DNA of 64,000 nt from Bacteroidota bacterium (GTDB taxonomy: Bacteria > Bacteroidota > Bacteroidia > Chitinophagales > Chitinophagaceae). Location of the stretch: contig JAFDYF010000092.1 of the NCBI GenBank assembly GCA_018267575.1, positions 1 through 64,000 of the forward strand. Reading direction: 5' to 3'. Position 1 is the stretch's first letter, and each line of letters starts with the position of its first letter. A program made the position numbers and the translations under genes. This document shows, piece after piece, positions 17,893 through 27,040 of the stretch. Below the pieces are notes generated by a model. It saw only the letters and a program-made list of their open reading frames with translations, had not been told where the DNA came from and did no database searches.

Positions 17893-18711
17893 ATGAATAC
17901 TATTCTTGTTGCCACTGACTTTTCCGATGCCTCTTTAAATGCAGTGAATTATGCAGCGGATATGGCGAGCATGATACATGCGGATCTATTTATGTTGCAC
18001 GTATGCGAAATGCCAATTGGTATCAATGAAATCAGTGTTATATACACTGAAAGTGAATCCTTGCCCAAGTATGAGAAATATATGCTAGAACAAAAAAATA
18101 AGCTTAACACCAAATTTGGAGGGAATTTAAATATTGGTACGGAAGTTTGCACCGGTTTATTTTTTTCTTCCTTAATGGATGTTTGCAAAAGAATAAAACC
18201 TTATATAGTTGTAATTGGAACACAGGGGAAATCTGCAATGGAGCGGTTTTTTTTAGGTGCGCATGCGGTTTATTCGATGCAACATCTTGAATGGCCGATA
18301 ATGGCTGTCCCTCTTGGAGCCAAATTTTCTGGGATAAAGAAAATGGCCATTGCCTGTGATTTTGTCCATGTGTTGGAGACGGTTCCCATTGAAGCCATTA
18401 AACAATTGTCAACAGATTTCCAGGCTGAACTTCACATAATTAATTATGGCAAAAAGGACAAGTTTGATTCAGATGTTGTTTTTCAGTCTGGGCTGTTTCA
18501 GGAACTGTTCCACAAAATGAAACCTATATACCATTTATTAAATGGTGAAAATATAGTTGAAACAGTTGTTGTTTTTGCGGAGCAAAATCAGGTCGATTTG
18601 TTGATTGTCTTCCCCAAATCTCATGGCTTTGTTGAACAGTTTGTCCACAAAAGTTCCACTAAGGAAATGGTGCTGAATAGTCATGTTCCCATCATTTCGC
18701 TACATCGGTAA
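17893..18711 (+). CDS. Tandem universal stress protein (UspA family)
   Basis: A 272-residue cytoplasmic protein made of two Usp domains. Domain 1 (about 1-143) begins MNTILVATDFSDASLNAVNYA and ends with IVVIGTQGKSAMERFFLGA, followed by WPIMAVPLG, matching the ATP-binding loop GxxG-x9-GS in outline. Domain 2 (about 150-272) begins KKMAIACDF and is more diverged, with LLIVFPKSHGFVEQF instead of the loop. Usp proteins support survival in starvation or anoxia. Spacing indicates one operon with the preceding baeRF-like gene. Confidence 0.92.
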   Translation: MNTILVATDFSDASLNAVNYAADMASMIHADLFMLHVCEMPIGINEISVIYTESESLPKYEKYMLEQKNKLNTKFGGNLNIGTEVCTGLFFSSLMDVCKRIKPYIVVIGTQGKSAMERFFLGAHAVYSMQHLEWPIMAVPLGAKFSGIKKMAIACDFVHVLETVPIEAIKQLSTDFQAELHIINYGKKDKFDSDVVFQSGLFQELFHKMKPIYHLLNGENIVETVVVFAEQNQVDLLIVFPKSHGFVEQFVHKSSTKEMVLNSHVPIISLHR

Positions 18712-18947
18712 AATCAGTTCGGTTGATTTATATGATGCCGAATTATCCAAAGAGATTAGGGTCTTTTTTTTGTACTATTCTCTGTCCAAACCCACCTACT
18801 TGATTACTGGATGATACCATTATAGCTGGTCCATCTATTGGAGATTTCTTTCTGGTAAGCCATTTATTGTTAGAATATTTAAATTTGGATGACCAGTATT
18901 CCCATAAAATCTTTCATCTTTTCTTCTGCAACTAAAGCTTTGGTGGA

Positions 18948-19718
18948 CTAGCCTACTAACTTAAGTAATTTGTCTTTATTGTTCAAAGCTGTTTGGTATC
19001 CTATTTCATATATGGCATCGGCATCATTACTATCAAACATTTTGTATTGTTCTAATAAAGGTTCAATGAATACATCACATTGATTTTTTTTTAGGTAGGA
19101 GGAAGTGGCACTTGCCATATTTAGACTTCTTTCAAGCATTAACATTTTCCCAAAATGATGGCCAACGGGGACTTCCAATTTTTCAATCTTATTGACATAG
19201 GACCCAATTATCTTAGTATCATTGTTTAGGAGTGGCTCAATAGGAAAATTATTTAATACACCCCCATCAATAAAAATTTCATTATCAATAATTACTGGTT
19301 CGAAAATTACGGGTACGGAAGAAGAAGCAATCACTGGATGGAATAAGGGACCTTGCGAGAATAGATGCGATTCGTTTTTTGTAAAATTGGTAGCTATGAC
19401 AAATAAATTTATGGATAGGCTTTCGAACGAATCCACTTTGATTTTCCGTTCCAGAATATTTAAAAAAGATTGCATTGAAAAAAAACCATCCTTTTTAAAC
19501 TGCAAATTGGACCAACTGAAATATGCGTTTTCTTTCATAAAAGCAAGTATACTTTGGGGTTTATGACCTGCTGCGAAAAATGCCCCCACAATAGCGCCAG
19601 AACTCACCCCTGAAATGGCATGAATTGGAATGCCCTGTTCCTCTATTACCTGCAATAGACCCAAATGGGCAAATCCTCTGGCGCCCCCTCCACTTAAAAC
19701 CAGTCCAATCTTGTGCAT
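18948..19718 (-). CDS. Patatin-like phospholipase
   Basis: A 256-residue serine acyl hydrolase (RssA/patatin type). The oxyanion loop GGGARG is at residues 10-15, the nucleophile elbow GVSSG near 38-42, and the catalytic Asp in DGG near 171-173 (IFIDGGVLNNFPIEPL). There is no signal peptide, so it is likely cytoplasmic or membrane-associated and acts on phospholipid or acyl esters. It converges with the UspA gene and is divergent from the receiver-Crp regulator, with a 47-base perfect dyad in between. Confidence 0.9.
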   Translation of the reverse strand: MHKIGLVLSGGGARGFAHLGLLQVIEEQGIPIHAISGVSSGAIVGAFFAAGHKPQSILAFMKENAYFSWSNLQFKKDGFFSMQSFLNILERKIKVDSFESLSINLFVIATNFTKNESHLFSQGPLFHPVIASSSVPVIFEPVIIDNEIFIDGGVLNNFPIEPLLNNDTKIIGSYVNKIEKLEVPVGHHFGKMLMLERSLNMASATSSYLKKNQCDVFIEPLLEQYKMFDSNDADAIYEIGYQTALNNKDKLLKLVG

Positions 19719-19764
19719 TAGATTTAATTAAGGATACTAAATAGTATAATACAATATATAAGTT

Positions 19765-19811
19765 AATATATAATAAGTAATGATGATCAAGGTCATTACT
19801 TATTATATATT
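19765..19811. repeat. 19-base perfect inverted repeat in the patatin/regulator intergenic region
   Basis: AATATATAATAAGTAATGA (19765-19783) is exactly reversed at 19793-19811 around the 9-base spacer TGATCAAGG. It lies between two divergent genes, upstream of both, so it is not a simple terminator. The spacer with flanks reads TGATCAAGGTCA, close to the Fnr-like box before Hsp20 (both share TGATCAAG). The rest of 19719-20193 is AT-rich and shows no gene. Confidence 0.85.
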
Positions 19812-20193
19812 CTTTACAGATATTGAGGTAGAGTTTGTGGAATTATGTTTTGAAAATATTTTCGGTTTTCACCCTATTGAAAATTGATTTTTATTTTGGA
19901 TAAAAACCAATTGGGTTGCCAAAAAGGTCATATAAATAACTTCTTGTAAGGTCCTAGGAATTAGCAGTTTTTTTGTAATAGGTGTGGAGTGGTAATAAGT
20001 AAACTGGAGAAAATGATCCGCGGTGGACAGAATTGTCCTTTAATGGGGCTTGATGGTGATTTTAAAAATAGTAATGGTTATTGCTGTGGATTGTTTTGGC
20101 AGCTGTTATTAAAGAGGAAAGAGTTTTAAAAAGTAGATATGTACTGATAAAACAAGCCAAATAATATAGAACAATCATAAAATAATCGATGTT

Positions 20194-21255
20194 ATGAAAA
20201 AAATATTATTGATAGAGGATAACGAGGATATCCGAATAAATACGGCAGAAATACTGGAACTGTCTAGTTATAAGGTAGTAGTAGCGGTCGATGGCAAGGT
20301 TGGTGTAGAAAAAGCTATCGAAGAAAGACCGGATTTGATTATATGTGACATTATGATGCCACTACTGGATGGATATGGGGTAATCCATGCGGTTCATAAA
20401 AATGATTTGATCAAGAATACCCCGTTCATTTTTCTTACTGCCAAAACAGACCGTGATGATTTTCGAAAAGGTATGGAGCTCGGTGCGGATGATTATCTGA
20501 CAAAGCCATTTAACGCAACCGAACTACTGAATGCGGTTGATAGTAGGCTGAAAAAGGCCGAATATTTGAAGGAGGGTATATCTTCTGCGTTGGAGGGTAT
20601 GGAAGAATTGATTCGAAATGCCCAATCTAAAAATACGCTTCAGTCAATTAGTGAGAATCGCCCCATTAATAAATATTCAAAGAAGGAAATCATCTATTCG
20701 GAAGAAAATCATCCAAATAGACTTTATTTCATTTTGAGTGGGAAAGTAAAAACATATAAAACCAATGAGGAAGGTAAGGAATTGGTAACTGAGCTCTTTA
20801 GTCCGGGCGACTTTCTGGGTCATATTGCCATGTTAGAGGGAACAACTTATAAGGACACGGCGAAAGCAATGGAAGAATCTGAGCTGGCAGTAATACCAAA
20901 GGAAGACTTTGATGAATTGTTTAACAAGAACCCCCTTGTGGCTAAAAAAATGATTCAGATGTTGGCAAAGAATATTTCCGAAAAAGAAAGCCATTTATTG
21001 GGCTTGGCCTATAATTCACTTCGTAAAAAAGTTGCCGTGGCGCTTATTCAGCTCAACAAAAAATATAACCCCAAAAATGCTGAAAGCTTCGTAATTGATA
21101 TGAATAGGGAAAGCTTGGCCAGTATTGCAGGGGTAGCGAAAGAATCCTTGATTAGGACTCTTGGGGATTTTCAAAACGAAAAATTGGTTGAAATTAAAAA
21201 AGATGGTACAATAGCCATAACCAATCGTAAAAAGATTGAACACTTGATGAGTTAA
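20194..21255 (+). CDS. Receiver-Crp/Fnr fusion transcription regulator
   Basis: A 353-residue regulator with three domains. An N-terminal response-regulator receiver is at about 1-120 (IEDNED acidic pocket, phospho-acceptor D52 in CDIMMP, LTAK, TKPF). A cyclic-nucleotide-binding-type barrel is at about 145-260 (FILSGKVKTYKTNEEGKE, LFSPGDFLGHIAMLEG). A Crp-type winged helix is at about 275-350 (NRESLASIAGVAKESLIRTL, then a wing with KKDGTIAI). I see no Cys cluster as in Fnr, so phosphorylation is a likely input. No histidine kinase is adjacent. Its place in the island makes it the candidate regulator of the Fnr-like boxes nearby. Confidence 0.92.
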   Translation: MKKILLIEDNEDIRINTAEILELSSYKVVVAVDGKVGVEKAIEERPDLIICDIMMPLLDGYGVIHAVHKNDLIKNTPFIFLTAKTDRDDFRKGMELGADDYLTKPFNATELLNAVDSRLKKAEYLKEGISSALEGMEELIRNAQSKNTLQSISENRPINKYSKKEIIYSEENHPNRLYFILSGKVKTYKTNEEGKELVTELFSPGDFLGHIAMLEGTTYKDTAKAMEESELAVIPKEDFDELFNKNPLVAKKMIQMLAKNISEKESHLLGLAYNSLRKKVAVALIQLNKKYNPKNAESFVIDMNRESLASIAGVAKESLIRTLGDFQNEKLVEIKKDGTIAITNRKKIEHLMS

Positions 21256-21336
21256 AGCAAACATGAATATCAGTGAATTAGTACTGTCCCCAAGTACCTT
21301 ATTTACAAAGGACTAAAAACTACCAGCCGAATTCAG

Positions 21337-23325
21337 CTATGCCTCAATCCATGCGCCGTTTTCTTTGATCAGATTGATCAATTCTTTTACGGCTATATCG
21401 CTATCTACATTCCTTTTCACGATTTCCTTTCCTTTGTAAAGCGTTATTTTTCCGGGGCCACTACCCACATAACCGAAATCAGCATCGGCCATTTCACCGG
21501 GGCCATTCACGATACAGCCCATGATGGCAATCTTTAATCCTTTTAAGTGGTTGGTCACCGATCGTATCTTATTGGTGGTTTGCTGAAGGTCAAAAAGTGT
21601 GCGTCCGCAAGAGGGACAGGAGATATATTCGGTTTTAGAAATCCTGGTACGAGTGGCCTGCAGTATGGAGAAAGCGGTATTATTAAGGAACTGATGATTG
21701 TTTTTTGTTTCAAGATAAGTCCGACCGCTAACCTGCTGGTTGCTGATTTTTTTGGGGTCATTCCTGAGCCAGATACCATCACCCATGCCGTCCAATAGCA
21801 AAGCACCCGCCTCAGTAGAAAAATGGATTAGCTGCTCGTCGATACTTCTATCCTTGCTTTCAACGGAAAGGATTACCGGGCATTGAATGGCCTCTTCTAT
21901 TAAACGGATCATCAGTCCCCGCACGGCAAGCATTGGGCTAGGACCTGAGGCATTCACACAAAGCACAATATTGTCGTTCTTTCTTATCGCATGCAATATT
22001 TCATCAGAGGATTTTTGATCTTGCGCATCAATGGAAATAAAATTCATAAAAGCAGAACGGTCATTTTCAGCAAGGAATTCACTAGGCTGGAATAATGGGT
22101 AATGATTTTCTGAGTTGTTGCTTTCCTTCCATGTTTTGTGGTCGCAAATCACTTTTAAAGTGCCGGGTAATGCAAAGTCAATCTTTTTATTACCTGAATA
22201 AATATAATCAGCTGCAGCATCCCCGATGGTCCATTTATCGGTGGTCTCATTATAGGTATACCCAATCGCATTTAGGTCAATCGCTGTAATTGTTTCAGCT
22301 CCACTAAAATCAGCCATCACTACCGGCACTTGATGCTGCCCAAAATTGCTGATAGAAAAAGTGGCACGTCTAGCATATTCAAATGGCGAATATGGGATAT
22401 TGACAATCGTCTCCGACTCTTGCTTTTCCACTCCCGCATTCCGAGAGGCATACCGCTTCACCAAATCTTTGCATACCGGAATCTCAAATTCAGGATCTTC
22501 GGTTAGGGATACCCGTATGGTATCGCCAATACCGTCTTCCAAAAGTGTTCCAATGCCAATCGCTGATTTAATCCGGCCATCTTCCCCATCGCCAGCCTCC
22601 GTTACACCGAGATGCAATGGGTAGCATTCACCAAATTCTTCATTCATTTTTTGAATGAGCAACCGATAGGCCTGCACCATCACCAATGGGTTGCTCGACT
22701 TCATGCTGAGGATAATTTGATAATAGGATTCATCTCTCGCCACTCGCAAAAACTCCATGGCGCTTTCAACCATTCCGATTGGGGTATCGCCATAGCGGCT
22801 CATGATCCGGTCGCTCAAGGAGCCATGATTTGTACCAATGCGCATAGCCGTACCATATTCCTTACAAATTTTCACGAGTGGGGTAAACCGTTCGCGGATA
22901 CGTTCAATCTCCTCATTATACTCTACATCATTGTATTCGATAAATTCAAACTTCTTTTTGTCGATATAATTTCCTGGGTTTATCCTTACTTTTTCCACAA
23001 TCCGAGCTGCTATTTCCGCCGCATTGGGGGTAAAATGGATATCGGCTACTAACGGTGTGGCATAACCGCGTTTACGCAATTCGCTTTTGATGTTCAGCAA
23101 GTTCTCTGCTTCTTTTTTACTGGGGGCAGTAATTCTTACCAGTTCGGCTCCAGCTTCAATGCAACGGATGGCTTGATCCACGGTGGCCTGTGTATCCATC
23201 GTGTCTGTGGTGGTCATGGTTTGGATGAGTATGGGGTTCAGATTGCCCAATAATAGGTTTCCAACCTTTACTTCTTTAGTTAGGAGCCGACTATATTGGG
23301 ATAGTGAGTTACTGTAATGCTGCAT
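21337..23325 (-). CDS. ispG: 4-hydroxy-3-methylbut-2-en-1-yl diphosphate synthase (long form)
   Basis: Penultimate step of the MEP isoprenoid pathway: reductive opening of methylerythritol cyclodiphosphate by a 4Fe-4S enzyme. At about 662 residues it is the long form found in Bacteroidota, Chlamydiae and plants, with a large insert between the TIM barrel (residues about 1-270: TMTTTDTMDTQATVDQ, PLVADIHF, RINPGN, GTNHGSL) and the reductase domain (about 560-660). Cluster ligands are visible in SCPSCGRTLFDLQ and MGCIVNGPGE. I start at the ATG giving MQHYSNSLSQYS; an in-frame ATG 14 codons upstream cannot be excluded. Confidence 0.95.
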   Translation of the reverse strand: MQHYSNSLSQYSRLLTKEVKVGNLLLGNLNPILIQTMTTTDTMDTQATVDQAIRCIEAGAELVRITAPSKKEAENLLNIKSELRKRGYATPLVADIHFTPNAAEIAARIVEKVRINPGNYIDKKKFEFIEYNDVEYNEEIERIRERFTPLVKICKEYGTAMRIGTNHGSLSDRIMSRYGDTPIGMVESAMEFLRVARDESYYQIILSMKSSNPLVMVQAYRLLIQKMNEEFGECYPLHLGVTEAGDGEDGRIKSAIGIGTLLEDGIGDTIRVSLTEDPEFEIPVCKDLVKRYASRNAGVEKQESETIVNIPYSPFEYARRATFSISNFGQHQVPVVMADFSGAETITAIDLNAIGYTYNETTDKWTIGDAAADYIYSGNKKIDFALPGTLKVICDHKTWKESNNSENHYPLFQPSEFLAENDRSAFMNFISIDAQDQKSSDEILHAIRKNDNIVLCVNASGPSPMLAVRGLMIRLIEEAIQCPVILSVESKDRSIDEQLIHFSTEAGALLLDGMGDGIWLRNDPKKISNQQVSGRTYLETKNNHQFLNNTAFSILQATRTRISKTEYISCPSCGRTLFDLQQTTNKIRSVTNHLKGLKIAIMGCIVNGPGEMADADFGYVGSGPGKITLYKGKEIVKRNVDSDIAVKELINLIKENGAWIEA

Positions 23326-23402
23326 TGGTATGTAGGTTTGCTTTGATGCTTTAAACAAAATTAACAAACAAAATACAGAGGAAGTTTTATGAAACCATTA
23401 TT

Positions 23403-24080
23403 TTACCAGTCTTTATCTGGCTGAGAGAGGGATCTTGTTTTATTTTGGTTCATTTTATCCTGAGCGTCTTTTTCTTTTTGTTGCAAGGCTTTTAATAATT
23501 GCTCCACCTGTTGCTTGCTCAACCTGCTTTTGGGCTGCTGTTGTTGCTGTTGATCTTTCTTGTCCTGATCCTTTTTTTGTTGGTCCTTATTTTTGTCCTG
23601 CTTTTTGTCCTTTTGTTTTTTATCGTCTTTTTGCTGTTGCTGTTGTTTGTTTTTTTGTTCCATCAAGGCCTTTTGGAGGTTCTCCCGAGCGTCTTCATCA
23701 TTAGGATCTAATTTCAAAGCATCCTTCCATGCGGCAATGCTTTCCTCCAATTTCTGTTCCTTAGCTAGAGCAACTCCTTTATTATAATAACCTTGTTGTT
23801 TGATTTTATTATTATCGGTATGATCCAACAGCGCATCATAGGATTTTACAGCATCCTCAAAACTATTTTTCCTGAACTGTGTATTGCCCAAATTGTACAG
23901 GGCGGCTGGATTATCCGGTGATTCCTGTAAAGCCTGCTGGTATTGCTTTTGGGATTCATCCAATTTCTGTTCTTTATACAAACGGTTACCCTTTCGTATA
24001 GCCACATTCTCTTTTTGCGCAAAAAGGCTTTTGGCACAAAAAGAGAATAAAAAAATCAATGTAAAAAGGCTATTCTTCAA
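23403..24080 (-). CDS. TPR protein with Lys/Gln-rich tail, BatC-like
   Basis: A 225-residue exported protein: signal peptide to about residue 21, three TPR-like units at about 25-135 (GNRLYKEQKLDESQKQYQQAL, ALYNLGNTQFRKNSFEDAV, YNKGVALAKEQKLEESIAAW), then about 45 residues of almost only Lys, Gln and Asp, and a short helical end (SRLSKQQVEQLLKALQQKE). The Lys/Gln tail matches BatC-type proteins of the Bacteroides aerotolerance (bat) operon. It overlaps the preceding VWA gene by 4 bases (ATGA), so they are translationally coupled. Confidence 0.83.
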   Translation of the reverse strand: MKNSLFTLIFLFSFCAKSLFAQKENVAIRKGNRLYKEQKLDESQKQYQQALQESPDNPAALYNLGNTQFRKNSFEDAVKSYDALLDHTDNNKIKQQGYYNKGVALAKEQKLEESIAAWKDALKLDPNDEDARENLQKALMEQKNKQQQQQKDDKKQKDKKQDKNKDQQKKDQDKKDQQQQQQPKSRLSKQQVEQLLKALQQKEKDAQDKMNQNKTRSLSQPDKDW

Positions 24081-25075
24081 ACCAGTTTCATTTTTCGTTC
24101 AGGTAAAATAAACTCTAACAACAACAATAATAATGCCGCAGCAATAAACCACTGAAAATAGCTTTGATAATTCACATATTCCGTATCGTTCAAGGATTTT
24201 TTTTCAACGCTATCCAGTTGTTGGGTCAAGGTAATCAATGCATCATCAATATTGCCTAGCCGCAGGTAAATACCATTTGTCTCTTCGGAAAGACGGCTCA
24301 ATTCAGCTTCATTGAGTTTGGAGATAACGGTATGCCCTTCTGCATCCTTTTTTAATTCTTTGGTTGTGGGATCTATAATTGGAGCACCATCAGGCGAACC
24401 GATACCCACCGTATTGATCATCACCCCTTCCTTTGCCATTTTAGCAGCTACTTTTTCTGCGTCTGGATCATGATCTTCCCCATCAGAAATCAGCACAACC
24501 GCTTTATATTTTTGTTCCTTGCTATTAAAAGCATTATCGGCCATCGTCAAGGCCTCGGCAATCACCGTTCCTTGTGTTGGCACTACATTGGGACTCGCAT
24601 TTTGGATATACATTTTTGCGGCACTATGGTCAGTTGTCAATGGCATTTGCATATAAGCCCTACCTGCAAACAATACCAACCCAATCCGGTCATTTTCCAA
24701 TTTATTAATCAATAAAGAGAGCAATTGCTTGGCTTTTTCCAATCGGTTAGGCTTTACATCTTCGGCCAGCATACTTTTGCTTACATCGAGCACCAGCATC
24801 ACATCCACCCCTTTTCGTTTTATGTTCTCGGTTTTCCCTTGCTTTTGTAAATTCATGGATGCCATCGTAATGCTCGCGAATGCCAACATTATCATTGTAA
24901 ACTTGATCCAAACTTTTTTGGGGGAGTAGTTACGGGTCAGCAGGCTTACCAATCTTTCATCGCCAATTTTTTTGGCAATGCCCTTTTTCCATTGTAGGAA
25001 CAATAGGAAAAGCAATATCAAAAAAGGGATAGCCGTGAAGCCCCACCAATAATTTACATGCTCGAACCGGAACAA
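24077..25075 (-). CDS. VWA-domain membrane protein, BatB-like
   Basis: A 332-residue inner-membrane protein: two N-terminal membrane helices (about 12-27 and 58-75), a von Willebrand A domain at about 90-285 with a complete MIDAS (D97-x-S99-x-S101 in LDVSKS, T in PTQGT, and SDGEDHD), and a C-terminal helix at about 305-322. This is the BatA/BatB layout of the bat operon, often found with MoxR ATPase and DUF58 genes. Here only B- and C-like members are present and the usual neighbours are missing from both sides within the window, so the operon appears split. Confidence 0.87.
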   Translation of the reverse strand: MFRFEHVNYWWGFTAIPFLILLFLLFLQWKKGIAKKIGDERLVSLLTRNYSPKKVWIKFTMIMLAFASITMASMNLQKQGKTENIKRKGVDVMLVLDVSKSMLAEDVKPNRLEKAKQLLSLLINKLENDRIGLVLFAGRAYMQMPLTTDHSAAKMYIQNASPNVVPTQGTVIAEALTMADNAFNSKEQKYKAVVLISDGEDHDPDAEKVAAKMAKEGVMINTVGIGSPDGAPIIDPTTKELKKDAEGHTVISKLNEAELSRLSEETNGIYLRLGNIDDALITLTQQLDSVEKKSLNDTEYVNYQSYFQWFIAAALLLLLLEFILPERKMKLV

Positions 25076-25257
25076 AATGATTTTATTTTATTGATTCAAC
25101 TAGTTACAGCTTGCAATTTAACAAACTAAGGTTTATGAAATGAATACCGACCCAATTTTAGGGTTTTGCATGGATGCTATCCAGATACAGGTTTAGCGTT
25201 TTGTTTGACCTGGCACTTATTGATTTAACCCAATACCGAAACTAAAAAAATCAGCCT

Positions 25258-26091
25258 TTACTTTTTGCCCTCAAAAAACCCTAATTGTTTTAGAATTTCA
25301 TTCAGGATTTTAAGACGCGCATTCACGATGTCAATATGTGGATCAGCCGACTCTATGTTCAGTACAAAAAAATAGGGGTGTTTATTCTCTTCGATCCAAC
25401 CGACAACCCATCCCAAGTGGTCTCCATTTTCCAGATCACCAAAACCTGTTTTATAGCTCAATTGATAATTGGCGTTATCGTCCCTTAGCATCATCTTGCG
25501 AACGATATTCTGTGTACGTTCATAAAAAGGCAACTGACTGAAATAAAGTTTTTTCACCAGCCCCAATTCCTCATCGGGGGTAATCTTTAGGCGATTGTTC
25601 AGCCAAAAAGAATCGACTGGTCCACTGATATTTTTATTGCCATAACCCAGCGAATCGATCCATTTCTTCATAGTATCCTTTCCAATCCTTCTGGCCACTT
25701 CCTGATAATAGGGTACACATGACAGTTTGAAAGCCTGCGCCATGTCCATGTCTTGGTTCCAGTCGGGGTTCCAACGTTTCACGCTATCCCATTTAATTAC
25801 CATATGCTCATCGGAAACCACTCCGGTTTGGATGCCAATCAGCGAGTTCACTATTTTGAAAGTGGAAGCGGGCGTAAAGGAACTGTCACGAAACCTTTTG
25901 ATATTGTAGATGGTAAAATGGCCGAGTCCATTATCATACATGCCGAAACAGCCATTTACCTTTTCGTCATCGAAATATTTTTTTAGGCTATTGTCTTCAG
26001 TAACATTGTTTGGGGAACAGGCTGAAAAAGCAAGGGAAAAAAGAAAAAGGGAAAGCCCCCAAATGGACAGCCTCGAATACAACTTGGTCAT
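25258..26091 (-). CDS. Class D (OXA-type) beta-lactamase, lipoprotein
   Basis: A 277-residue serine beta-lactamase with all class D motifs: STFK at 76-79 (catalytic Ser76 and carbamylated Lys79), SCV at 124-126 (SxV), YGN at 150-152, and KTG at 214-216, plus FWLNNRLKIT near 162-171 as in OXA enzymes. A lipobox with Cys25 suggests an outer- or inner-membrane lipoprotein rather than a free periplasmic enzyme. A TATCTTTG element (plus-strand 26106-26113) just upstream fits the phylum -7 box. Nothing mobile flanks it, so it looks intrinsic to the chromosome. The spectrum of hydrolysis cannot be read from sequence. Confidence 0.93.
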   Translation of the reverse strand: MTKLYSRLSIWGLSLFLFSLAFSACSPNNVTEDNSLKKYFDDEKVNGCFGMYDNGLGHFTIYNIKRFRDSSFTPASTFKIVNSLIGIQTGVVSDEHMVIKWDSVKRWNPDWNQDMDMAQAFKLSCVPYYQEVARRIGKDTMKKWIDSLGYGNKNISGPVDSFWLNNRLKITPDEELGLVKKLYFSQLPFYERTQNIVRKMMLRDDNANYQLSYKTGFGDLENGDHLGWVVGWIEENKHPYFFVLNIESADPHIDIVNARLKILNEILKQLGFFEGKK

Positions 26092-26206
26092 TGATCAATT
26101 TTTTGCAAAGATAGAGGGGAATGACGATTATAAAGCCTTTGCAGAAACCAGATAATTATTTTCAAGTATACAATTAGCCTGATTCAAAAGCAATAGGGTA
26201 TAAAAG

Positions 26207-26887
26207 TCATTTAATAATTACGGCAGAACCTCCAGAATCAGGAATGGGTAAGTAATTTAATTTTTGTTCTTCGCAGTACTGCTCAACAGCTTTTCTAGCT
26301 CCTTTGTAGTTGTCATTATTAAAATCGTGAATGAAAATATATCCACCCTCAACTAGTTTAGGATAGAAGAACTGAAGCCCATGATATATTGGTTCATATA
26401 AATCTGCGTCGAGGCTAACAAAAACAAATTCGCCTGCAATGTTTTTTGCCGACTCTGGGAAAAAGCCTTTAACAGGAATACATTTTTCACGATTGACCAT
26501 CAACTTTAAGACCAACTCAACAGATGTATTTGAAAAATCTTGATTGCCTGTTGAAAAACTGTTTTCGGTTTCACTCTTTACATCCCTAGTATCAAACCCT
26601 TCAAAAGTGTCAAACAAATAAAGACTCCTATCAGGAAAATATTGATTAATATATTTAGCAAACCTCCCTTTATAAACACCCAATTCTGCAACATCCCCAG
26701 CAAGTTGCTTTTTATTGATCTCATAGCTTATCAATTCTAAAGTTGATAACCGCACATAATCAAAATAGTTTTTATCTAGATTTCTATTTCTTTCAAGATA
26801 AGTTAAAGAGCCGCAGATTACTATCCTTTTCTTTTGTAAAAAACCGCCTGAGAGAAAATTTATTCCTTTTGCAAGGGTATTTAGCAT
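26207..26887 (-). CDS. TylF/MycF-like class I methyltransferase
   Basis: A 226-residue SAM-dependent O-methyltransferase-like protein. It shows AGDVAELGVYKGRFAKYI (motif I, SAM binding), LYLFDTFEGFDTRD, FVSLDADLYEPIYHGLQFFYP and GGYIFIHDFNNDNYKGARKAV, the metal-binding Asp pattern of the TylF family. Relatives methylate sugars or macrolides; in Bacteroidota they commonly modify surface polysaccharides. Neighbours are unrelated, so the acceptor is unknown. Confidence 0.85.
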   Translation of the reverse strand: MLNTLAKGINFLSGGFLQKKRIVICGSLTYLERNRNLDKNYFDYVRLSTLELISYEINKKQLAGDVAELGVYKGRFAKYINQYFPDRSLYLFDTFEGFDTRDVKSETENSFSTGNQDFSNTSVELVLKLMVNREKCIPVKGFFPESAKNIAGEFVFVSLDADLYEPIYHGLQFFYPKLVEGGYIFIHDFNNDNYKGARKAVEQYCEEQKLNYLPIPDSGGSAVIIK

Positions 26888-26992
26888 AGCATTGATTTAT
26901 TGCAAATGTACTTAATGAATTAGATTGAATAACTGCAAGATATTACATAAACATCATACTCAAAATGGACGTAATTATTAGAGAATGCACAA

Positions 26993-27022
26993 AAAAGCCC
27001 TGTAAGTTATTACAGGGCTTTT
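26993..27022 (-). terminator. Terminator of the LamG lipoprotein gene
   Basis: AAAAGCCCTGTAA and TTACAGGGCTTTT form a 13-base perfect stem with a GTTA loop. On the minus strand it starts 18 bases after the LamG stop and runs into a T-rich tail. Confidence 0.9.
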
Positions 27023-27040
27023 GATTTTTAATAACTTATA

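Noticed and set aside
22612..23052. 146-codon antisense frame inside ispG
   Set aside because: Shadow of conserved ispG sequence; composition follows the sense strand.
26091..26098. TTGATCAA palindrome at the beta-lactamase start codon
   Set aside because: An 8-base palindrome lacking the Fnr spacing; it overlaps the start codon and is likely chance.
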